From Aquidulcibacter paucihalophilus (GTDB lineage Bacteria > Pseudomonadota > Alphaproteobacteria > Caulobacterales > Caulobacteraceae), in assembly GCA_030285985.1 (NCBI GenBank), contig CP127384.1, positions 434,001-498,000 of the forward strand: 64,000 nucleotides of DNA. The letters run 5' to 3'. Below the pieces are notes generated by a model. It searched no databases, was not told the origin of the DNA, and was given only the letters and a program-made list of their open reading frames with translations. Positions 57,421 to 64,000 of the stretch are shown here, in pieces. A program made the translations under genes and the position numbers. The first letter of the stretch is position 1. Every line of letters starts with the position of its first letter.

Positions 57421-58323
57421 ATGTCCATCCTCGTCGACAAGAACACCAAGGTCATCGTCCAGGGCCTGACCGGCAAGACCGGCGGCTTCCACACCGAACA
57501 GGCGCTGGCCTATCACGGCACCCAGATGGTCGGCGGTGTCCACCCGGCCAAGGGTGGCCAGACCTGGACCGGCTCGCATGGCGAGACCCTGCCGATCTTC
57601 GCCTCGGTCGCCGAAGCGAAGGAAGCCACCGGCGCGACCGCCTCGGTCATCTATGTCCCGCCGGCAGGCGCTGCGGACGCTATCATCGAGGCCATTGAGG
57701 CCGAGGTGGCCTTCATTACCTGCATCACCGAGGGCATTCCGGTGCTCGACATGGTGCGGGTCAAGGCGCGGCTGGACCGGTCGAACTCCCGCCTGCTGGG
57801 CCCCAACTGCCCCGGCATCCTGACCCCCGAAGAGTGCAAGATCGGCATCATGCCGGGCTCCATCTTCAAGAAGGGCAATGTCGGCATCGTGTCGCGCTCG
57901 GGCACCCTGACCTATGAGGCTGTGTTCCAGACCTCGAACGAAGGCCTCGGCCAGACCACGGCCGTCGGCATCGGTGGCGACCCGGTCAAGGGAACGGAAT
58001 TCATCGATGTGCTGGAGCTGTTCCTGGCCGACCCCGAGACCCTCTCGATCGTCATGATCGGCGAGATCGGCGGCGGGGCCGAGGAAGACGCCGCCCAGTT
58101 CCTGATCGACGAGGCGAAGAAGGGCCGCAAGAAGCCCATGGTCGGCTTCATTGCCGGTGTCACCGCGCCCAAGGGCCGGACCATGGGCCACGCCGGGGCC
58201 GTCGTATCGGGCGGCAAGGGCGATGCGGAATCCAAGATCGCCGCCATGCAGGCTGCCGGTATTCGCGTCTCGCCGTCGCCGGCCCGTCTGGGCGCGACGC
58301 TGGTGGAAGTGCTGAAGGGCTGA
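57421..58323 (+). CDS. sucD: Succinate-CoA ligase, alpha subunit
   Basis: CoA-binding subunit of 300 residues. The CoA fold is [21 protein letters not shown]. The phosphorylated His is in the [14 protein letters not shown] region ([19 protein letters not shown]). [20 protein letters not shown] is diagnostic. The end reads VEVLKG; a similar tail is repeated before sucA. A hairpin without a T run follows at once. Confidence 0.98.
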   Translation: MSILVDKNTKVIVQGLTGKTGGFHTEQALAYHGTQMVGGVHPAKGGQTWTGSHGETLPIFASVAEAKEATGATASVIYVPPAGAADAIIEAIEAEVAFITCITEGIPVLDMVRVKARLDRSNSRLLGPNCPGILTPEECKIGIMPGSIFKKGNVGIVSRSGTLTYEAVFQTSNEGLGQTTAVGIGGDPVKGTEFIDVLELFLADPETLSIVMIGEIGGGAEEDAAQFLIDEAKKGRKKPMVGFIAGVTAPKGRTMGHAGAVVSGGKGDAESKIAAMQAAGIRVSPSPARLGATLVEVLKG

Positions 58324-58325
58324 GG

Positions 58326-58343
58326 CCTGCCCGTACGGGCGGG
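58326..58343 (+). promoter_or_regulatory. Hairpin after sucD
   Basis: CCTGCCCG-TA-CGGGCGGG forms a stem just past the sucD stop, with one G-T pair. There is no T run, so it may be a processing or stability stem rather than a strong terminator. Confidence 0.35.
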
Positions 58344-58399
58344 TTGATCCGTCGCCTTCGTCCCGTATCGTCGCGTCGCCGGAACAGCGAGAAAGTCCG

Positions 58400-58768
58400 A
58401 TGCGCCGCCTGCTGATCGTCACCCTGCTGCCGCTTCTCGGGGCCTGCGCTCCGGCGATTGCGCAGGAACAGCCCGTCTTGGTGCCCGCCCCGGGCTGGGG
58501 CACGGCACATATCGTTCTGTCGGGCGATTACCGGGGCAAGCAGATCCGCCTTTCGAGGAACGGGAGGGTGATGATGGATCGTCGCTTCACCTCGCCAGCG
58601 GGGTCGGAGGACCGCCTGCCCCTGTTCACCGATCGGTTCGACATGTGGGTGCAGGTGGAGATCGAGGGATGCCCCACGGCCGTGGAAGTGCGCGTCCCGG
58701 TCGAGCCCGCAAAATCGACGTCGCTGGTGTTCGACGGCTGCTCGGTCCGCGCGCGGATGCCAGAGTGA
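58400..58768 (+). CDS. Small putative lipoprotein inserted in the suc cluster
   Basis: The 122 residues begin with a lipoprotein-type signal (MRRLLIVTLLPLLGAC; lipobox LLGAC) and a short linker, then a beta-rich domain (AHIVLSGDYRGKQIRLSRNG, DMWVQVEIEGCPTAVEV) with two Cys residues. No family is recognised. It lies between sucD and sucA, genes that are often close together, and has its own hairpin terminator, so it seems to be a late arrival. Confidence 0.75.
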   Translation: MRRLLIVTLLPLLGACAPAIAQEQPVLVPAPGWGTAHIVLSGDYRGKQIRLSRNGRVMMDRRFTSPAGSEDRLPLFTDRFDMWVQVEIEGCPTAVEVRVPVEPAKSTSLVFDGCSVRARMPE

Positions 58769-58771
58769 CCC

Positions 58772-58791
58772 GCGCGAATTTTCGCGCTTTT
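58772..58791 (+). terminator. Probable terminator of the small lipoprotein gene
   Basis: GCGCGAA (58772-58778) and TTCGCGC (58781-58787) form a stem followed by TTTT, three bases after the stop codon. The stem is short but GC-rich. Confidence 0.45.
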
Positions 58792-58881
58792 CGCCAGAGT
58801 TGAGCCCTGACCGGCAGGCGAATGAAGCCTGCAGGGCCTCACCGGGTCCCGGCGCTGCTGTCCCGAACGGCGCGGATAGAC

Positions 58882-58896
58882 GTGCTGAAGGGCTGA
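58882..58896 (+). repeat. Copy of the sucD 3' end
   Basis: GTGCTGAAGGGCTGA is identical to the last 15 bases of sucD (58309-58323), and 17 of 18 bases match if the preceding codon is included. Read in frame it gives DVLKG and stop, against EVLKG in SucD. It flanks the small lipoprotein gene as a direct repeat. Confidence 0.55.
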
Positions 58897-58923
58897 TTTT
58901 TGTCCCGGTAGCGGGACAAAAAT
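58896..58923. promoter_or_regulatory. 12-bp-arm palindrome upstream of sucA
   Basis: ATTTTTGTCCCG (58896-58907) and CGGGACAAAAAT (58912-58923) are perfect inverted arms around GTAG. The T run precedes and the A run follows the GC core, the reverse of an intrinsic terminator on either strand, so a protein-binding site or an RNA stem is more likely. It is about 130 bases before sucA. Confidence 0.55.
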
Positions 58924-59053
58924 CTCCGAATTCCGGCGAATTTCGACGCTTTCGCCCCCATTCGGTCATGACCCATAAGGAAACAGCGCCTATATCAGCG
59001 GCGCCGGTTGCGCGCAGGCGTGCGCGCGCCGCCTCAGGGACGTGACGAGAACA

Positions 59054-62000
59054 ATGGCGGACGATGCCGGTCGGCTGAACCAGGTCTTTGCCGAGACCAG
59101 CTTCCTGTATGGCTCCAACGCCTCGTTCATCGAGGATTTGCACGAGAAATGGGCGGCCGATCCGGCGTCCGTTTCCGCCGAGTGGCGCGCCTTCTTCGAC
59201 CAGCTGCGGGACAATGCCGAGAGCGTGAAAGCCTCGGGCGCGGCGGGCTCCTGGGGCCGTCCGGTGACCACCGAGCCGACCGAGGCGACCGGGGTGTTCG
59301 ATGGCCGCTGGCCCGCTCCGAAGCCCGATCCGAAAAAGCCGGCCGCTGCCGCTGCGGCCCCCGCCGCCGCGCCGGCCGCGGACGCCGCCGTCCTGGCCGA
59401 GGCTGTCCGCACCGCCGCCCATGATTCGATCCGGGCGCTGATGCTGATCCGCAGCTACCGTGTCCGCGGTCACCTGCAGGCCAACCTCGACCCGCTGGGC
59501 ATCGAACAGGCGACCAGCAATCCTGAGCTGACCCCGGAATTCTACGGCTTCAGCGAGGCCGACCTCGACCGCCCGATCTTCCTCGACGGCGTGCTGGGCT
59601 TCCAGACCGGCACTATCCGCGAGGTCCTGGCCCTGCTCAAGCGCACCTACTGCGGCACGCTCGGCATCCAGTTCATGCATATCGCCGAGCCGGACGAGAA
59701 GAACTGGCTGCAGGCGCGCTTCGAGGGCTCGGACAAGTTCGCCCAGAACGGCTTCACCCGCGAGGGCAAGCTGGCGATCCTTTACAAGCTGATCGAGGCC
59801 GAGGGCTTCGAGCGCTTCCTGCACAAACGCTTCCCCGGCACCAAGCGGTTCGGCCTGGACGGCGGCGAGGCCATGGTCCCGGCGCTTGAGCAGATCATCA
59901 AGCGCGGCGGCGCGCTCGGCGTCGACGAGGTGGTCTTCGGCATGGCCCACCGCGGCCGCCTGAACACGCTCGCGGCGGTGATGGGCAAGCCCTATCGCGC
60001 CATCTTCCATGAGTTCCAGGGCGGCTCGACCGTGCCGTCGGACATCGAGGGTTCGGGCGACGTCAAATATCACATGGGCGCCTCGTCGGACCGGTCGTTC
60101 GACGGCAACAACGTTCACCTGTCCCTGACCGCCAACCCGTCGCACCTCGAGATCGTCAATCCGGTGGTGCTGGGCAAGGCGCGGGCGAAACAGGCCTTCG
60201 ACATCCGCGAGGCCAACGCCGGCCAGCCCGAAGAACAGTGGGCGCTCGACCGTTCCAAGGTCATGCCCCTGCTGATCCACGGCGACGCCGCCTTCGCCGG
60301 CCAGGGCGTTGTGGCCGAATGCTTCGCCCTGATGGGGCTGAAGGGCTATCGCACCGGCGGGACGATGCATTTCGTCGTCAACAACCAGATCGGTTTCACG
60401 ACCAGCCCGCGCAACAGCCGCTCCTCGCCCTATCCGTCGGATGTGGCCCTGATGGTCCAGGCGCCGATCTTCCACGTCAACGGCGACGACCCGGAAGCCG
60501 TGGTCTTCGCTGCCAAGGTGGCGACCGAGTTCCGGCAGAAATTCCACAAGGACGTGGTGGTGGACATGTTCTGCTACCGCCGCTTCGGCCACAACGAGGG
60601 CGACGATCCGACCTTCACCCAGCCGCTGATGTATTCGAAGATCCGCGCTCTGAAATCGACGCGTGAGATCTACGCCGAGCGTCTGATCGCCGAGGGCGTG
60701 ATCGACCAGGCCGCCGTCGATGCGGAGGTGACCCGGTTCGAGGCCTTCCTCGACGCCGAGTTCGAGGCCGGCAAGACCTTCAAGGCCCACAAGGCCGACT
60801 GGATGGACGGCCAGTGGCAGGGCATCGGCCAGCCGGACGGCGAGGAACGCCGTGGCGAGACCTCGGTCCCGGCGGCCAAACTGGCTGACCTCGGCCACAA
60901 GCTGACGACGATTCCTAACTCCGTCGACATGCACAAGACGCTGAAGCGCGTCATCGACGGTCGCCGTGAGATGATCACGACCGGCGAGAACATCGACTGG
61001 GCCACGGCCGAGAGCCTGGCCTTCGGTTCTCTTCTGGACGAGGGCTTCCCGGTCCGCCTGTCCGGCCAGGATTCGGTGCGTGGCACCTTCTCCCAGCGCC
61101 ACTCGGGCATCGTCGACCAGACCACCGAGGCGCGCTACGTCCCGCTGAACAACATCCGCGACGGCCAGGCCGAGTTCGAGGTCATCGACTCCGCCCTGTC
61201 CGAAGAAGCAGTGCTCGGCTTCGAATACGGCTACGCCCTGACCGACCCCAACACCCTGGTGATGTGGGAGGCTCAGTTCGGCGATTTCGTGAACGGCGCC
61301 CAGGTGGTGATCGACCAGTTCATCAGCTCGGGCGAGCGCAAATGGCTGCGTATGTGCGGCCTGACCATGCTGTTGCCGCACGGCTACGAAGGGCAGGGGC
61401 CGGAACACTCCTCGGCCCGTCTCGAGCGCTTCCTGCAGGCCTGCGCCGAGGACAATATGCAGGTCGCCAACTGCTCGACCCCGGCCAACTATTTCCACAT
61501 CCTGCGTCGCCAGATGCACCGGCCGTTCCGCAAGCCGCTGATCATCATGACGCCCAAGAGCCTGCTGCGGCACAAGAAGGCGGTCTCCAGCATCGCAGAC
61601 CTGGCCGAGGGCAGCTCCTTCCACCGCGTGCTGCACGACGACGCCCAGCGTCGGCCCGACGTCGCCGGGATCACGATCAAGCCGGACGCGGACATCCGTC
61701 GCGTCATCCTCTGCTCGGGCAAGGTCTATTACGACCTGCTGGAGCGGCGCGAGCGGGACCAGATCGACAACGTCTATCTGATGCGGCTCGAGCAGTTCTA
61801 TCCTTGGCCGATGAAGTCGCTGATGACGGAACTGGCGCGCTTCCCGAATGCCGAACTGGTCTGGTGCCAGGAAGAACCCAAGAACATGGGTGGCTGGACC
61901 TTCGTCGATCCGTGGATCGAACTGACGCTGGAGAAGCTTTCGGTGAAGTCGAAACGGGCCCGCTACGTCGGCCGCCCGGCCTCGGCCTCGACCGCCGCGG

Positions 62001-62059
62001 GCCTGATGAGCCGGCACCTGAAAGAACTCGACGCCTTCCTGACCGACGCCTTCGCCTGA
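59054..62059 (+). CDS. sucA: 2-oxoglutarate dehydrogenase E1 component
   Basis: Thiamine-diphosphate enzyme of 1001 residues that decarboxylates 2-oxoglutarate. Start MADDAGRLNQVF at 59054; a GTG at 59042 is possible. The N-terminal ETSFLYGSNASFIEDLHEKW binds the E2 core. EVVFGMAHRGRLNTLAAVMG and IHGDAAFAGQGVVAECF form the ThDP region; GHNEGDDPTFTQPLMY is conserved. The C-terminal LPHGYEGQGPEHSSARLERF is classic. sucB follows after 68 bases. Confidence 0.98.
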   Translation: MADDAGRLNQVFAETSFLYGSNASFIEDLHEKWAADPASVSAEWRAFFDQLRDNAESVKASGAAGSWGRPVTTEPTEATGVFDGRWPAPKPDPKKPAAAAAAPAAAPAADAAVLAEAVRTAAHDSIRALMLIRSYRVRGHLQANLDPLGIEQATSNPELTPEFYGFSEADLDRPIFLDGVLGFQTGTIREVLALLKRTYCGTLGIQFMHIAEPDEKNWLQARFEGSDKFAQNGFTREGKLAILYKLIEAEGFERFLHKRFPGTKRFGLDGGEAMVPALEQIIKRGGALGVDEVVFGMAHRGRLNTLAAVMGKPYRAIFHEFQGGSTVPSDIEGSGDVKYHMGASSDRSFDGNNVHLSLTANPSHLEIVNPVVLGKARAKQAFDIREANAGQPEEQWALDRSKVMPLLIHGDAAFAGQGVVAECFALMGLKGYRTGGTMHFVVNNQIGFTTSPRNSRSSPYPSDVALMVQAPIFHVNGDDPEAVVFAAKVATEFRQKFHKDVVVDMFCYRRFGHNEGDDPTFTQPLMYSKIRALKSTREIYAERLIAEGVIDQAAVDAEVTRFEAFLDAEFEAGKTFKAHKADWMDGQWQGIGQPDGEERRGETSVPAAKLADLGHKLTTIPNSVDMHKTLKRVIDGRREMITTGENIDWATAESLAFGSLLDEGFPVRLSGQDSVRGTFSQRHSGIVDQTTEARYVPLNNIRDGQAEFEVIDSALSEEAVLGFEYGYALTDPNTLVMWEAQFGDFVNGAQVVIDQFISSGERKWLRMCGLTMLLPHGYEGQGPEHSSARLERFLQACAEDNMQVANCSTPANYFHILRRQMHRPFRKPLIIMTPKSLLRHKKAVSSIADLAEGSSFHRVLHDDAQRRPDVAGITIKPDADIRRVILCSGKVYYDLLERRERDQIDNVYLMRLEQFYPWPMKSLMTELARFPNAELVWCQEEPKNMGGWTFVDPWIELTLEKLSVKSKRARYVGRPASASTAAGLMSRHLKELDAFLTDAFA

Positions 62060-62127
62060 CCCCGTCCCGGACCACGGCCGCGCCGTTTCCGGGATGACAA
62101 AAGAACGAACGAGAGAGAGCCCGTCCC

Positions 62128-63669
62128 ATGGCCGACATCCTGACCCCCGCCCTCGGCGAATCCGTTTCTGAAGCCACGATCGGCAAGTGGACGAAGAAGG
62201 CCGGCGACGCCGTGAAGAAGGACGAGGTCCTGGTCGAGCTCGAGACCGACAAGGTCTCGCTGGAAGTCGTCTCGCCGTCTGACGGCGTCCTGACCGAAAT
62301 CCGCGCCGCCGACGGCGCGACCGTGACACCCGGTGCCGTTCTGGGCGTGATCAGCGAGGCCGCCGCCGCCGCACCCGCCGCCGAGGCTCCCAAGGCCGAA
62401 GCGCCGAAGGCCGCGGCCGCACCGGCTGCCGAACCGGCTCCTGCCGCACCGGTTGCCCCCGCCGCCGCCACGGGCGGCACGGTTCCGATCATGACCCCGA
62501 CCATGGGCGAGAGCGTCGCCGAGGGCACGATGGGGACCTGGCTGAAGAAGTCCGGCGACACCGTCGCCAAGGATGAAATGCTGGTCGAAATCGAGACCGA
62601 CAAGGTCGCGGTCGAGGTGTCGGCACCCGTCGCCGGCGTCCTGACCATCGCCGCCGAAGCCGGTTCGAGCGTCACGCCCGGCCAGCAGATCGGCTCGATC
62701 GCCGCTTCGGGCGAGGGTGCCAGCCCGGCACCGGCTCAAGCCGCCGCCGCGCCCGCCGCTGCGCCGGCATCCGACGCCCCCCACCTGTCGCCCGCCGTCC
62801 AGCGCGTGGTGACCGAGAACAACCTCGACCCCAAGGCCATCGCCGCGACCGGCCCCAAGGGCAACATCACCAAGGCTGACGCTGTGAACGCCATCTCCGC
62901 CGCTCCCCCGGCCCCTGCCGCCGCCGCTCCGGCTCCCGCCGCCGCCCCGGCCGCCCCGCGCGCCGACCAGCCGCGCGAGGAGCGGGTCAAGATGACCCGG
63001 CTGCGCCAGACCATCGCGCGCCGCCTCAAGGAATCGCAGAACACCGCCGCCCAGCTGACCACCTTCAACGAGGTGGACATGACCAACGTCATGGCCCTGC
63101 GCAGCCAGTACAAGGACGTCTTCGAGAAGCGCCACGGCGTGAAGCTGGGCTTCATGTCCTTCTTCACCAAGGCGGTGGTCGCGGCCCTGAAGGAGATCCC
63201 GGCGGTCAACGCCGAGATCGACGGCACGGACATCATCTACAAGAACCACTATGACATCGGCGTCGCCGTCGGCACCGAGAAGGGCCTCGTCGTGCCGGTC
63301 CTGCGGGACGCCGACGAACTGTCGCTGGCGGGCATCGAAAAGGGCATTGCGGCCCTCGGCAAGGCCGCCCGCGACGGCGCCCTGACCCTCGACCAGCTGC
63401 AGGGCGGCACCTTCACCATCACCAACGGCGGCACCTATGGCTCGCTGATGTCGACGCCGATCCTGAACGCCCCGCAGTCGGGCATCCTCGGCATGCACAA
63501 CATCGTCCAGCGCCCGATGGCGGTGAACGGCGAGGTGCTGATCCGGCCGATGATGTACCTGGCCCTGAGCTACGACCACCGCATCGTCGACGGCAAGGAA
63601 GCCGTGACCTTCCTCGTCCGCGTCAAGGAACTGCTGGAAGACCCGGCGCGGGCGCTGCTGGACCTCTGA
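62128..63669 (+). CDS. sucB: Dihydrolipoyl succinyltransferase (E2) with two lipoyl domains
   Basis: Core of the 2-oxoglutarate dehydrogenase complex, 513 residues. Two lipoyl domains: Lys 42 ([11 protein letters not shown]) and Lys 159 ([11 protein letters not shown]), separated and followed by Ala/Pro linkers; peripheral-subunit-binding domain ([19 protein letters not shown]); catalytic domain with His 484 and Asp 488 ([10 protein letters not shown]). Most proteobacterial SucB proteins have one lipoyl domain, so the second is notable though seen in some relatives. Confidence 0.97.
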   Translation: MADILTPALGESVSEATIGKWTKKAGDAVKKDEVLVELETDKVSLEVVSPSDGVLTEIRAADGATVTPGAVLGVISEAAAAAPAAEAPKAEAPKAAAAPAAEPAPAAPVAPAAATGGTVPIMTPTMGESVAEGTMGTWLKKSGDTVAKDEMLVEIETDKVAVEVSAPVAGVLTIAAEAGSSVTPGQQIGSIAASGEGASPAPAQAAAAPAAAPASDAPHLSPAVQRVVTENNLDPKAIAATGPKGNITKADAVNAISAAPPAPAAAAPAPAAAPAAPRADQPREERVKMTRLRQTIARRLKESQNTAAQLTTFNEVDMTNVMALRSQYKDVFEKRHGVKLGFMSFFTKAVVAALKEIPAVNAEIDGTDIIYKNHYDIGVAVGTEKGLVVPVLRDADELSLAGIEKGIAALGKAARDGALTLDQLQGGTFTITNGGTYGSLMSTPILNAPQSGILGMHNIVQRPMAVNGEVLIRPMMYLALSYDHRIVDGKEAVTFLVRVKELLEDPARALLDL

Positions 63670-63671
63670 CC

Positions 63672-64000
63672 GTGACCGGGACCGCGGACGTCCTTGAAGT
63701 CGCGCGGTTCTCGACGATACCCGAAGCGGAACTCGCCGCCTCCTTCCTGCAGCAGCAGGGCGTTCGCGCTTGGCTGCCGGATCGCGACATGGCGACGATG
63801 AACCCCGACCTGCTGATCGCCATCGGCGGCGTGCGGGTGGTCACAACGACCGCGCAGATCGTCGAGGCGCGGGCCATCATCGCCCGCATGCGCGCCGGCG
63901 AGTTCGTTGATGAGGCGGACGAGTCCGGCGACTGGATGCTCGAGCACACGCCGGGCAAGGTCGGCGACCTGCACGATCATGAAATCAGCGGCGTGATGGG
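63672..64000 (+). CDS. DUF2007 protein, 3' end outside window
   Basis: GTG start 2 bases after the sucB stop; 109 codons run open to the window edge. LEVARFSTIPEAELAASFLQ and the central VRAWLPDRD plus GGVRVVTTTAQIVEARAII match the DUF2007 putative signal-transducing domain (PII-like ferredoxin fold). The rest (DESGDWMLEHTPGKVGD) is unassigned. Probably co-transcribed with sucAB. Confidence 0.82.
   Translation, partial: MTGTADVLEVARFSTIPEAELAASFLQQQGVRAWLPDRDMATMNPDLLIAIGGVRVVTTTAQIVEARAIIARMRAGEFVDEADESGDWMLEHTPGKVGDLHDHEISGVM

Noticed and set aside
58160..62329. Very long open frame on the reverse strand (over 1300 codons) across sucD, sucA and the sucB start
   Set aside because: It is antisense to genes with full family motifs; long antisense frames are expected where third positions are mostly G or C. 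Its translation has no recognisable domain.

Overview
The window is about 64 kb of a high-GC, gene-dense chromosome from an alphaproteobacterium, most likely a member of the Caulobacteraceae (Brevundimonas-like). The evidence is the mix of genes: three TonB-dependent receptors, DUF1178 and DUF4167 proteins, a GAF-containing ptsP, a RodZ-like/ispG pair, an orphan Flp pilin, and sucCD-sucAB with a two-lipoyl E2. Codon use is strongly G/C at third positions. I see no rRNA or tRNA gene, CRISPR array, insertion sequence or prophage. Genus assignment is inference, not measurement.

Layout. 1-1.97 kb: a zinc-type TonB receptor (cut by the left edge) divergent from a Zur-family repressor, with a palindromic Zur-box candidate lying on the receptor promoter. 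2.0-7.1 kb: an alpha/beta hydrolase, mmsA, a GNAT protein, an unknown membrane-anchored protein and a class V aminotransferase. 7.1-13 kb: secA, divergent from a parvulin-type lipoprotein, argJ and mutT. 13-18.5 kb: an Flp pilin, a methyltransferase divergent from comF, then a tight run grxC, nitrilase, DUF1178, AraC regulator, followed by small genes. 18.6-25.5 kb: ubiG divergent from lysC, then ptsP, a RodZ-like gene and ispG.

25.5-29.1 kb is the clearest accessory region: a RelBE-type toxin-antitoxin pair, a glutathione S-transferase, and a four-gene operon of visibly lower GC encoding a CsgG-domain protein and three lipoproteins (PEGA-like, DUF4810, DUF799). This operon ends at a good bidirectional terminator. 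29-38 kb: a TauE/SafE exporter, a stand-alone response regulator, prfA and prmC separated by a YihY-family gene and a MOSC gene, DUF4167, a polyproline DUF4893 lipoprotein, and an FAD monooxygenase. 38-46 kb: a stub related to SPFH proteins, a class C beta-lactamase-fold hydrolase, a LysE exporter, a second TonB receptor and clpB.

46-48.2 kb: a GIY-YIG nuclease gene preceded by a large nested inverted repeat, a GrpB-family gene, a small membrane protein, and a 539-bp gene-free stretch rich in palindromes. 48.2-56.1 kb: DUF2141, a Tat-exported carotenoid oxygenase, a membrane LytTR regulator divergent from a DUF2306 gene, and an uptake module (TetR, TonB receptor, MFS) with candidate TetR operators. 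56.2-64 kb: the TCA block sucC-sucD, a small lipoprotein gene that looks inserted, sucA-sucB, and a DUF2007 gene cut by the right edge.

Most of the window is ordinary core metabolism and envelope biology. The best candidates for something under-described are the low-GC CsgG/PEGA/DUF4810/DUF799 operon, the GIY-YIG gene with its nested inverted repeat, and the structured 47.6-48.2 kb intergenic region.
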